NCBI RefSeq assembly: GCF_024448715.1
Contig: NZ_JAMOHZ010000012.1
Coordinates: 1 to 64,000, forward strand
Source: Stutzerimonas stutzeri
Lineage (GTDB): Bacteria; Pseudomonadota; Gammaproteobacteria; Pseudomonadales; Pseudomonadaceae
Direction of reading: 5' to 3'
DNA: 64,000 nt
This document shows positions 56,999-64,000 of the stretch, piece by piece (position 1 is the stretch's first letter; the number at the start of each line of letters is the position of its first letter). Made by a program: the position numbers and the translations under genes. Below the pieces are notes generated by a model. It did no database searches. It had not been told where the DNA came from and saw only the letters and a list, made by a program, of their open reading frames with translations.

Positions 56999-58252
56999 CT
57001 AACGCTTCCCGGCCACCGCGCCGGGAAGCGTTGGCTGTCGATGAGGTACCAAAGCCTCGCGCAGCGCCTTTCGATCCAGCGCACCGCTCCACGCTGAAAT
57101 CGCCACGCAGGCCAGGCTATTGCCGATCACATTGGTCAGCGAGCGACACTTCATCAACCGCTCGACGCCGAGCAAAATACCCAGCCCTTCCAGCGGTACC
57201 CAATTCAATACACCGAGCGTGGCCGTCAATGTAAGAAATGCCGAGCCTGCCGCGCTGGTCGAACCCAGCGACGTTAGCAGCGACACGAGTAGCAACATCA
57301 GCAGCTGTGTGCCGTCCAGCGTTACACCCGCAAGCTGCGCCAGGAATACGAAGGCGCAGGTCACGTAAAGGTTCGAACCGGTGAGGTTGAATGTATAGCC
57401 GGTGCTGAGTACAAGCCGCACCAACTGCTTTCCACAGCCGGCCCGCTCCAGTTTCTCGATCAGCCCCGGCACGGCCGCTACCGAAGCGCCAGTAAAGGCC
57501 ACCAGGCACAGCTCGGCTTTGATGTACGCAATCAGGCGAAACAGCCCGAAGCCGACACAGCGAGCCGCCACGCCCAACACCAGGACAACGAACACCAGAG
57601 CGGCGAGGTAGACGGTCCCGACGAATTTAAGCAGCGGCCAGGCGGATGCCGGTCCATAGCGGCCCACGGTGTAAGCCATCGCACCAAAGGCGGCCAGCGG
57701 CGCGAACCGGAGCACCAAACGCAGCGCACGCAACAACCATTCGACCAACACGTCCAGCCTGCGTCGCAAAGGCTCGCCCGCGTCACCGGCGTAGCCCAGC
57801 CCCAGGCCAAACACCAGCGCCGCAAACAGAACAGGAAGAATCAGGGTATGGCTGAAGAACTGCGCCAGGCTAGTAGCAATAGCTGCAGTCAACTCGTTAT
57901 TCGATTGCACGACGGGCGACGCAGCAAGCGCATCACCACCGACGCCAGGCACTAGCAACATGGCTACCACCGCACCGGTGATGAGCGACAGCACGGCCAT
58001 CAGAAAGAAGTATGCAACCACGCGTCCAGCGCAACGAGTGCGTTGGCCGCGCTCGCCAAATCCGGCCACAGCGGACGCGACCAATACGAACATTACCAGC
58101 GGCACCGCATGACCAATGACGCCAAGAAACGCGTCGCTGAGCGGCTTCATTCGGGTCGCCAATTCGGGCTGCACGATGCCGAGCGATATGCCCAGGGCAA
58201 TCGCGATCAAGATCAATGCAGTGTCGTTCCTGGCCAGCTTGGCTAAGATCAT
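56999..58252 (-). CDS. Dicarboxylate/amino acid:cation symporter (DAACS family)
   Basis: 417 residues with 8 or more membrane segments. The transport core shows FNLTGSNLYVT (for FNLDGT in GltP/DctA) and the serine-rich hairpin TSLGSTSAAGSAF. Members carry glutamate, aspartate or C4-dicarboxylates with protons or sodium. It converges on the exported lyase gene with three bases between stops and is divergent from a LysR gene. Import of fumarate or similar acids made by the lyase would link the two, an inference from position. Confidence 0.88.
   Translation of the reverse strand: MILAKLARNDTALILIAIALGISLGIVQPELATRMKPLSDAFLGVIGHAVPLVMFVLVASAVAGFGERGQRTRCAGRVVAYFFLMAVLSLITGAVVAMLLVPGVGGDALAASPVVQSNNELTAAIATSLAQFFSHTLILPVLFAALVFGLGLGYAGDAGEPLRRRLDVLVEWLLRALRLVLRFAPLAAFGAMAYTVGRYGPASAWPLLKFVGTVYLAALVFVVLVLGVAARCVGFGLFRLIAYIKAELCLVAFTGASVAAVPGLIEKLERAGCGKQLVRLVLSTGYTFNLTGSNLYVTCAFVFLAQLAGVTLDGTQLLMLLLVSLLTSLGSTSAAGSAFLTLTATLGVLNWVPLEGLGILLGVERLMKCRSLTNVIGNSLACVAISAWSGALDRKALREALVPHRQPTLPGAVAGKR
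57001..57032. terminator. Hairpin at the convergent lyase/symporter ends
   Basis: AACGCTTCCCGG and CCGGGAAGCGTT form a perfect 12-bp stem around an eight-base loop. It overlaps the last codons of the symporter gene and lies just after the lyase stop. No long T run, so terminator function is likely but not certain. Confidence 0.55.
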
Positions 58253-58366
58253 GGGCCTTCGCGCAATATTGTTGTTTTTGTCGCTTCAGTGCCTTCGTAT
58301 CCTAACCCATCAGCGCACATCTGCGACCTGCACACTGACCGCCGCCCCGCCAGGACTGTCCCTTAT

Positions 58367-59290
58367 ATGGAACTTCGCCATCTCCGCTATTTCGTCATGG
58401 TCGCCGAGGAGAAGCATTTCACCCGCGCCGCCGCCCGGCTGAACATGCAGCAGCCGCCACTGAGCCAACAGATCCGTGCGCTGGAAGACGAGCTGGGGTT
58501 CGACCTGTTCAAGCGACATCCCAAAGGGGTCGACCTGACCACCGGCGGCGCGGTTTTCTTGGATGAGGCGAAGTCCATCCTCGCGCGCGTGCAGGAGGGC
58601 TCACGCCGGGCCGCGCGCGTAGCCAAAGGCGTCGAGGGCACGCTAGCGATCGGCTTCACTTCCTCTGCCGCAGCGCACCCGCTGATCCCGCGCATCATCC
58701 GCGCCTTTCGCGAACAGTACCCGGCCGTGGCGATCACCCTGAACGAAGGCAATGCCGGCCGCCTGACCGAACGCGCCATGGCCGGCCAATTGGACGTCGG
58801 CATCCTTCGTGCCCCAGTCAGCCGGCCAGACGGCATCGAATTTCATCGCCTGCTGATGGAAGAACTGCTGATGGTATTGCCGGTCGGCCATCCGACGCTG
58901 GCCGATCATCCCGATGCGATCGAACTGCAGGCGATACGTGACGAGCCCTTCATCCTCGTTCGCCGCCCCGGTGCGCCGGGGATGTATGCCAATCTGCTAC
59001 GGGCCTGTCGGGCGGCCGGCTTCGAGCCGCACGTAGCGTTCGAGGTCGAGCGGATGCTGACCAACGTGAGTCTGGTCGCCGCCGGCGAAGGCGTTTCCGT
59101 GGTCCCTGCTTCGATGCGCGACATTCACAGCGAAAGCGTCGTCTATCGCCGCATCCTTGGCGCCCGCCCCCGCCTGGTCGCGCCATTGACGCTGATTTGC
59201 CGCAGCTTCAATCAGTCCCCAGCTCTGCAGAACTTCATTGTGTTGGCCCGTCAGCTGGCCAAGGCGTATCGAACGCAGGTATTGCGCTGA
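58367..59290 (+). CDS. LysR family transcriptional regulator
   Basis: 307 residues from MELRHLRYFVMVAEEKHFTR at 58367. The winged helix-turn-helix covers about 1-60 (AAARLNMQQPPLSQQIRALE). The effector domain is of the BenM/CatM type (GIEFHRLLMEELLMVLP). It is divergent from the symporter gene with 114 bp between, and probably regulates it. CatM-like regulators respond to aromatic-acid or dicarboxylate-like effectors. Confidence 0.9.
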   Translation: MELRHLRYFVMVAEEKHFTRAAARLNMQQPPLSQQIRALEDELGFDLFKRHPKGVDLTTGGAVFLDEAKSILARVQEGSRRAARVAKGVEGTLAIGFTSSAAAHPLIPRIIRAFREQYPAVAITLNEGNAGRLTERAMAGQLDVGILRAPVSRPDGIEFHRLLMEELLMVLPVGHPTLADHPDAIELQAIRDEPFILVRRPGAPGMYANLLRACRAAGFEPHVAFEVERMLTNVSLVAAGEGVSVVPASMRDIHSESVVYRRILGARPRLVAPLTLICRSFNQSPALQNFIVLARQLAKAYRTQVLR

Positions 59291-59416
59291 TCGCACTGTC
59301 GGCAAGCCGGCTGGCCCCGTCGGAGCACACGACACGTACCCAGCCAGCCATAGCGCCGACACGCACACACATGAATGGCAGCGACGAGGACAATCCCGAC
59401 AACCATAAGCGTTAAG

Positions 59417-59444
59417 AAAAAGCCCCGCAGGCGCGGGGCTTTTT
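59417..59444. terminator. Bidirectional terminator between LysR and EamA genes
   Basis: AAAAAGCCCCGC, loop AGGC, GCGGGGCTTTTT. A and T runs on both sides serve convergent transcripts. Confidence 0.92.
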
Positions 59445-59463
59445 CCGCCTTTCAGTAGTAACT

Positions 59464-60375
59464 CTAGCGAATCGCAGCACGCGTCGTCGGGCGGGTCGCC
59501 AGGAGAAGGCCGGCGAAAATCAGCCCACCGCCGATCCAGTGAAACGTCTGCAGCCCCTCGCCTAGCACCAGCCAGCCGAGAATTGCAGTGAAGACAGGCA
59601 TGAGGTAGGTCGCCATCGCCGCCTTGGCCGCGCCAACAGTTTTGACGCCGTGGTTCCATGACAGGTAGGCAACTAGCGAGGCAAAAATGGCGGTGTAACC
59701 GATGACTGCTAGGTTGATCGGAGTGAGGGCGAAGCCGCCAACGTGGCTGAGTTCGAACAGGTAGAACGGCAGGATCAGCGGCATGCCGATCAGCATCAGC
59801 ACGCCTAGCAGTGTTAGCGGCGGCAATCGCAAATAAGCAGCCCAGCGTCGCAGCAGCAAGGTGTACAGCGCCCATACCAGCACCGCTACGAGCATGATCA
59901 GGTCGCCGGTCTGGAATGACAGACTGGTAAAAGCTTCCCAACTGCCGCGACTGATCAGATACATCAGCCCGCCTGCCGCAATGGCCATGCCGAACCACGC
60001 GCGCCGTGCGGGCCATTCATTCAGCAGCAACCCGCCACCGATAAAGGTGAACAGCGGCAGACAGGTGTTTACCAGCGTGAGGTTGATGGCTTCGGTGCTC
60101 TGCGCGGCGGAATACAGCAAGGAGTTGTAGCTGCTGATGCCCAGCGCGGCGACGATCGGCAAGCGCCAGCCTGCAGCACGCAAGGCTGCGCGATGAGCCC
60201 AGATAGAGCGCCCGACGAAGGGCAGCAGCAAGCAGGTCGCCAAAACCCAGCGCCAGAACGACAAAGTCAGCGGCGGGATCGCCTCATGGAAGGCGCGGGC
60301 CACTAATGCATTGCCGCTCCAGCAAAGCACGGCAAGCAGCAGGCCAGCAAAGGCCCATCCGTGACGATTCGCCAT
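59464..60375 (-). CDS. EamA/DMT family transporter (RhaT-like)
   Basis: 303 residues from MANRHGWAFAGLLLAVLCW at 60375, whose ATG overlaps the carbonic anhydrase stop (TGATG). The longer frame to 60720 is out-of-frame sequence of that gene. Ten membrane segments and two EamA repeats (LSFWRWVLATCLLLPF, then LVAYLSWNHGVKTVGAAKAA). Probably a metabolite exporter of unknown substrate, translated together with the carbonic anhydrase. Confidence 0.88.
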   Translation of the reverse strand: MANRHGWAFAGLLLAVLCWSGNALVARAFHEAIPPLTLSFWRWVLATCLLLPFVGRSIWAHRAALRAAGWRLPIVAALGISSYNSLLYSAAQSTEAINLTLVNTCLPLFTFIGGGLLLNEWPARRAWFGMAIAAGGLMYLISRGSWEAFTSLSFQTGDLIMLVAVLVWALYTLLLRRWAAYLRLPPLTLLGVLMLIGMPLILPFYLFELSHVGGFALTPINLAVIGYTAIFASLVAYLSWNHGVKTVGAAKAAMATYLMPVFTAILGWLVLGEGLQTFHWIGGGLIFAGLLLATRPTTRAAIR

Positions 60376-61022
60376 CAGACCGGACGACGTGGACGGAGGC
60401 GGTATTGCGAAGGAACCTGTTCGGCGCCGCTGATAGTAACGTTCAAATTTTTCCAGATACCATCCTTGATGCCATAGATACAGCCATGCACGGACAACGG
60501 CTGCCCGCGGTGCCAGGCGTTCTGGACGATGCTGGTGTGACTGACGTTGGCAACCTGCTGAACGACGTTGAGTTCGCACAAGCGGTCGACCTGCGCTTCC
60601 TCGGTCGGGAAGGTGGCGATGTGGTCGCGGTGCTCGTAATAAAGGTCGCGAATGGTGCGCAGCCAGCCGTCGATCAGGCCGAGCTGGTCGTCGCGCATCG
60701 ACGCGCGCACACCACCGCAACCGTAATGACCGGTGACCAGAATGTGCTTCACCTGGAGCACATCGACTGCATACTGGATAACCGAGAGGCAGTTGAGGTC
60801 GGTATGCAACACGACGTTGGCAACGTTGCGGTGTACGAAGAGATCCCCTGGCAGCATGCCGACGATTTCATTGGCCGGCACCCGCGCATCGGAACAGCCG
60901 ATCCAGAGATATTCCGGCACCTGCTGCTTGGCCAGCTTTTCGAAGAACGTGGGATCTTCCTCCTTGATAGCCTCGGCCCAGCGCGCATTGTTCTCGAATA
61001 GCTGATTAAGATCGTCGTTCAT
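60375..61022 (-). CDS. can: Beta-class carbonic anhydrase
   Basis: Interconverts CO2 and bicarbonate. 215 residues. The zinc ligands Cys43, His99 and Cys102 and the Asp45-Arg47 dyad are visible in IGCSDARVP and GHYGCGG. It is of the Can (YadF) type. The ATG at 61022 follows a GGAACAGAAAT-like leader. EamA follows with a one-base overlap. Confidence 0.95.
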   Translation of the reverse strand: MNDDLNQLFENNARWAEAIKEEDPTFFEKLAKQQVPEYLWIGCSDARVPANEIVGMLPGDLFVHRNVANVVLHTDLNCLSVIQYAVDVLQVKHILVTGHYGCGGVRASMRDDQLGLIDGWLRTIRDLYYEHRDHIATFPTEEAQVDRLCELNVVQQVANVSHTSIVQNAWHRGQPLSVHGCIYGIKDGIWKNLNVTISGAEQVPSQYRLRPRRPV

Positions 61023-61106
61023 TTCTGTTCCGCCCTTTTCTTTCCGACACGCACGTTACGAACCGGCCCACGTTTTGACAAGAGCGCAGACCGGGACGTC
61101 ACAGCA

Positions 61107-62516
61107 TCAGACGGTGAACAGCGGGTTCGACTGCACCTCCGCTCTGGGCCGAGAAGAGAATGCGCGCAAGTCGCGCAGAAAGTTGTCGCGCCAGGCGTCG
61201 AGGTCTGCGGCGCGTATGGCACGCATCATGTGCTCGTAGCGATCCTTGCGTTCGGTGAGCGACATGCGCAGCGCGCGGTCGAGCGCTTCGGCCATGCCGA
61301 TACAGTCGTAGGGGTTGACGATCAGCGCCGAGGTCAGCTCGCGCGCGGCGCCGGCGAAGCGCGACAGCACAAGTACGCCGGGGTCTTCCGGGTCCTGCGA
61401 GGCGACGTATTCCTTGGCGACTAGGTTCATGCCGTCGCGCAACGGCGTGACGAAACCGATGTCGGCATTGCGGAACAGACCCATCAGCACGCGTCGATCA
61501 TGGCTCTTGTTGAGGTAATGCAGGGGTGTCCAGTCAAGATCGGAAAGCCAGCCGTTGATGTGGCCCGCCGCGCTTTCCAGTTGCTGACGGATGTGCTGGT
61601 AGGTCTTCACATCGGAGCGGGACGTGGGCGCGATCTGGATGAATTCGACCTCACGACGGTGCTCTGGATAACGCTCGAGAAAGGCCTCGTACGCCTTGAA
61701 CCGCTCCACCAAACCTTTGGAATAATCCAGGCGGTCGACACTGATGATTTTCTTGCGCGCCACATCGGTAGTACGCCGCATGGGCTTGCGCCGACCCTTG
61801 TAGGATTCGGCGAGGTCTTGAATTTCATCCGGGACGACGCCGATCGGATAGACCCCGGCGCGGAAGTTCTGCCCGTAGGCTGTCAGGCTTCCATCGGGCT
61901 CCAAGATGCCGCGTACTTCACGGGTCATGTAGTCCTGAAAGGCGAGACGATCGGTTTCGGTCTGGAAGCCGATGAGGTCGTAGAAGCAGAGCGTCTTTAG
62001 CAGTTCGTTGTGCGGCGGGATAACGGTGAGGATTTCCGGCGGCGGAAACGGGATATGCAGAAAGAAGCCGATGCGGTTGCGGATACCCAGTTGACGGCAG
62101 GCTTCAGCGAAGGGAATCAGGTGGTAGTCGTGGATCCAGATAATGTCGTCGGGCTTGAGCAACGGCTTGAGCTTCTCCGCCAGCATGGCGTTGACCCGTC
62201 TGTACCCTTCGTACTCTTGCCGGTTGTAGCGGGCCAGATCGATGCGGTAATGAAAGATCGGCCAAAGCGTGGCGTTGGAGAAGCCGCGGTAGTATTGATC
62301 GTAGTCCTGCTTGGTCAGCCCTAGCGTAACGTAGGTGATGTTGCCAACGGTCTCGGTGTTAGTGTGCGGGGTGCTGCTTACGTCGCCGCTCCAGCCAAAC
62401 CAGATCCCACCGGCCTGGCGCAACGCATCATAAACACCAACTGCAAGCCCGCCAGCAGCGACCTTCCCCGCCTTGATCGGCGCTACTCGGTTGGAAACCA
62501 CTACTAGTCGGCTCAT
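61107..62516 (-). CDS. otsA: Alpha,alpha-trehalose-6-phosphate synthase
   Basis: GT20 enzyme joining UDP-glucose and glucose-6-phosphate. 469 residues from [17 protein letters not shown] at 62516. Substrate-binding parts include [30 protein letters not shown] and the nucleotide-sugar region GMNLVAKEY. The ATG overlaps the otsB stop by four bases (ATGA), so both are made from one message. It provides trehalose as an osmoprotectant. Confidence 0.96.
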   Translation of the reverse strand: MSRLVVVSNRVAPIKAGKVAAGGLAVGVYDALRQAGGIWFGWSGDVSSTPHTNTETVGNITYVTLGLTKQDYDQYYRGFSNATLWPIFHYRIDLARYNRQEYEGYRRVNAMLAEKLKPLLKPDDIIWIHDYHLIPFAEACRQLGIRNRIGFFLHIPFPPPEILTVIPPHNELLKTLCFYDLIGFQTETDRLAFQDYMTREVRGILEPDGSLTAYGQNFRAGVYPIGVVPDEIQDLAESYKGRRKPMRRTTDVARKKIISVDRLDYSKGLVERFKAYEAFLERYPEHRREVEFIQIAPTSRSDVKTYQHIRQQLESAAGHINGWLSDLDWTPLHYLNKSHDRRVLMGLFRNADIGFVTPLRDGMNLVAKEYVASQDPEDPGVLVLSRFAGAARELTSALIVNPYDCIGMAEALDRALRMSLTERKDRYEHMMRAIRAADLDAWRDNFLRDLRAFSSRPRAEVQSNPLFTV

Positions 62517-63307
62517 GGGCAGTTCTCGCTTCGATCTGGTTTTATTAGGTGTTCGGGCTGCTCGAACAGAGCGCTGAGCAGACCATCGAGCCAATCGCCT
62601 ACCGCTTCTACGGAATCTAGACGCTGCATCGCTTCGGTCGTCCCGCTGCCGACTTTGATGGTCAACCCACCCAGCTCATTTACCACCTTGAAGCCGGCTT
62701 CATCGGTCAGGTCATCCCCTACGAACACCGGCATACGTCCTTTGAACGGAGCCTCTTGCATGAAGGTTCGAATCACCTCGCCCTTGTTCGCGCCACGCGG
62801 TTTCAACTCAAACACGCACTTGCCCGGCTGCAAAGCCAGTACGTCGCCATAGCGTCCAACGAATGCTTCGGCTAGGGCGCGGGCTGTCTCTTCCAGTTCG
62901 GGAACGAGGCGGAAATGCAGAGCGAAGGCGACGCCCTTGTTTTCCAGCAACAGGCCAGGATGCTCGGCGCATGCCTGCGCGAGCTCATGCTGAATGGCGT
63001 CGAAGATATTGCGGTCGAGGGCCGGTTGCAGCGTTTCGCCCGCAGCCGTACGCCGCTCGGCGCCGTGCACGCCAGCAGCGGGAAGGCGCAGTGGAGCGAG
63101 AAGATCGTCTAGCTGGCTCAGCGGCCGACCGGAAATGACCGCTACGGGTATCTCGCTGAGGTGCAGACGCTCTAACGCCGCCAGCGAACGAGGGGGAATG
63201 AAAACGAGTTCAGGACGAGGCTGTATGTCTGCCAGCGTTCCGTCGACATCGAAGAAAAAAGCGCAGTGCCGGACCTCTAGCCCGGGTCGGTCGTTTTGTT
63301 TGCTCAT
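62513..63307 (-). CDS. otsB: Trehalose-6-phosphate phosphatase
   Basis: HAD-superfamily phosphatase of 264 residues. Catalytic motif I FFFDVDGTLAD supplies the nucleophile Asp and the acid/base Asp. Motif IV is VGDDLTDEAGF, and the cap lies between them. It is upstream of otsA and overlaps it by four bases, giving the order otsB-otsA. The gene ends trehalose synthesis. Confidence 0.95.
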   Translation of the reverse strand: MSKQNDRPGLEVRHCAFFFDVDGTLADIQPRPELVFIPPRSLAALERLHLSEIPVAVISGRPLSQLDDLLAPLRLPAAGVHGAERRTAAGETLQPALDRNIFDAIQHELAQACAEHPGLLLENKGVAFALHFRLVPELEETARALAEAFVGRYGDVLALQPGKCVFELKPRGANKGEVIRTFMQEAPFKGRMPVFVGDDLTDEAGFKVVNELGGLTIKVGSGTTEAMQRLDSVEAVGDWLDGLLSALFEQPEHLIKPDRSENCP

Positions 63308-63494
63308 GCTCCCTGAGACTCCGGATCAACGGTGGTGGTTCGCGCTTTTTGTATGACCACAAGCGCTTAGGGGCTAACAAGGACACCCATAGCAGCTTGG
63401 TTCATAAAGCCCGAACCGGCCAGCGGTCAGCCTGAATCTTCACATCGCTACTGGGTCACAACCTGCAAGACCGTAGTTCACGCAGGAGGTTGTC

Positions 63495-64000
63495 ATGAAC
63501 GATCACAAGTCCTATACCTCGACGGAAATCGACGATACCGAGGACCGCATGGGCTCTATCGAGCAGCTCGATTTCGACCAGCGTCGCGACGACCGTAAAG
63601 GCCGTATCGGTGATGAGGTACCGGCCGAAGAGGTCGAGAACGAGTTCCCGCCCGAGCGGGTGGCCGAAGCAGGCATGAGCACTGGCGAAGTCCCGGGCGG
63701 CCAGACCACCATGGATGATTTGGCGCCGGAAACGTTGATCCAAGAAGACGGCGCGCGTTGGCCCCACGAACGCGGCCATGGCGGCCCAGCCGATCAGGAT
63801 TTGAGCAACGTTTCCGAGCATGACATCGGGGCCGACGTGGATCTCGACGAGGCGGAACAAGCCCGCTACGACCCTTTGGACGGCAAGCCCTGGGATGGCC
63901 CAGCCAAAGGCGACCCGGATACCGGCCTGGGTGGCGGCGATGCGGTGCTACACGAGAACGACGACGTGATGGACGATAACGAGCTTGAAGGAGATGCGCC
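63495..64000 (+). CDS. Hydrophilic acidic protein, 3' end beyond the window
   Basis: Starts MNDHKSYTSTEIDDTEDR at 63495 behind a perfect AGGAGG and stays open for 168 codons to the window edge. It is very rich in Asp, Glu and Gly and lacks hydrophobic segments, so probably disordered. It resembles Pseudomonas proteins sometimes annotated serine kinase/phosphatase, a name with no catalytic motif behind it that I can see. It is divergent from otsB. Possibly a stress-related protein like the trehalose genes, but this is only positional. Confidence 0.75.
   Translation, partial: MNDHKSYTSTEIDDTEDRMGSIEQLDFDQRRDDRKGRIGDEVPAEEVENEFPPERVAEAGMSTGEVPGGQTTMDDLAPETLIQEDGARWPHERGHGGPADQDLSNVSEHDIGADVDLDEAEQARYDPLDGKPWDGPAKGDPDTGLGGGDAVLHENDDVMDDNELEGDA

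Overview
The window is a high-GC gammaproteobacterial chromosome segment, almost certainly from the Pseudomonadaceae and most like the Pseudomonas stutzeri (Stutzerimonas) group. The evidence is gene order. secA-argJ next to a DciA-type gene, pagL-murI-moeB-prmC-prfA-hemA, TPR lipoprotein-lolB-ispE-tRNA(Gln)-prs-rplY-pth-ychF and hpt-upp-uraA all follow the arrangement I remember from Pseudomonas genomes, and DUF3509 and a LexA-controlled yebG are typical of the group.

Layout. 1-7.7 kb: ahpC, a Nudix/ThiE fusion, argJ, secA, dciA, yebG, DUF3509. 7.8-14.1 kb: a MalT-like LuxR regulator beside a DUF1329/DUF1302 envelope pair. 14.6-20.9 kb: purine and pyrimidine salvage (hpt, upp, uraA), a CxxC-cluster protein, pagL, murI, moeB, prmC. 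21-30.6 kb: translation, haem and envelope housekeeping genes with two tandem tRNA-Gln genes. 30.8-36.4 kb: 3-methyladenine glycosylase, metallophosphoesterase, a divergent LysR/MFS pair and an aldo-keto reductase.

36.5-51.5 kb is the accessory heart of the window. An elongator tRNA-Met carries a Pf-type filamentous prophage (inovirus) with integrase, replication initiator, Zot, adsorption protein, coat proteins, ssDNA-binding protein, an excisionase-like regulator and a divergent repressor. A 48-bp copy of the tRNA 3' end occurs three times (36537, 48756, 51439). The first interval (about 12 kb) holds the prophage and a large SIR2 + P-loop NTPase gene that looks like an anti-phage sensor-effector. 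The second interval (about 2.7 kb) holds the remnant of a second related prophage: a broken repressor, an intact copy of a small secreted protein and a different cargo gene, a 482-residue coiled-coil protein with two membrane helices. Both cargo genes sit in the same slot, between the small secreted-protein gene and the att site, so the slot looks like an interchangeable defence or exclusion cassette. The two halves have decayed in opposite ways: the repressor is intact and the secreted protein frameshifted in unit 1, and the reverse holds in unit 2. A short flanking gene after the att site is also duplicated. An Mrr-like nuclease gene follows.

53.1-59.3 kb is a small catabolic island: VOC protein, ABM-domain protein, OprD-type porin, an exported argininosuccinate-lyase-like enzyme, a dicarboxylate symporter and a LysR regulator. 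The end of the window has an EamA transporter, a beta-carbonic anhydrase, the trehalose pair otsA/otsB, and the start of a hydrophilic acidic protein cut by the window edge.
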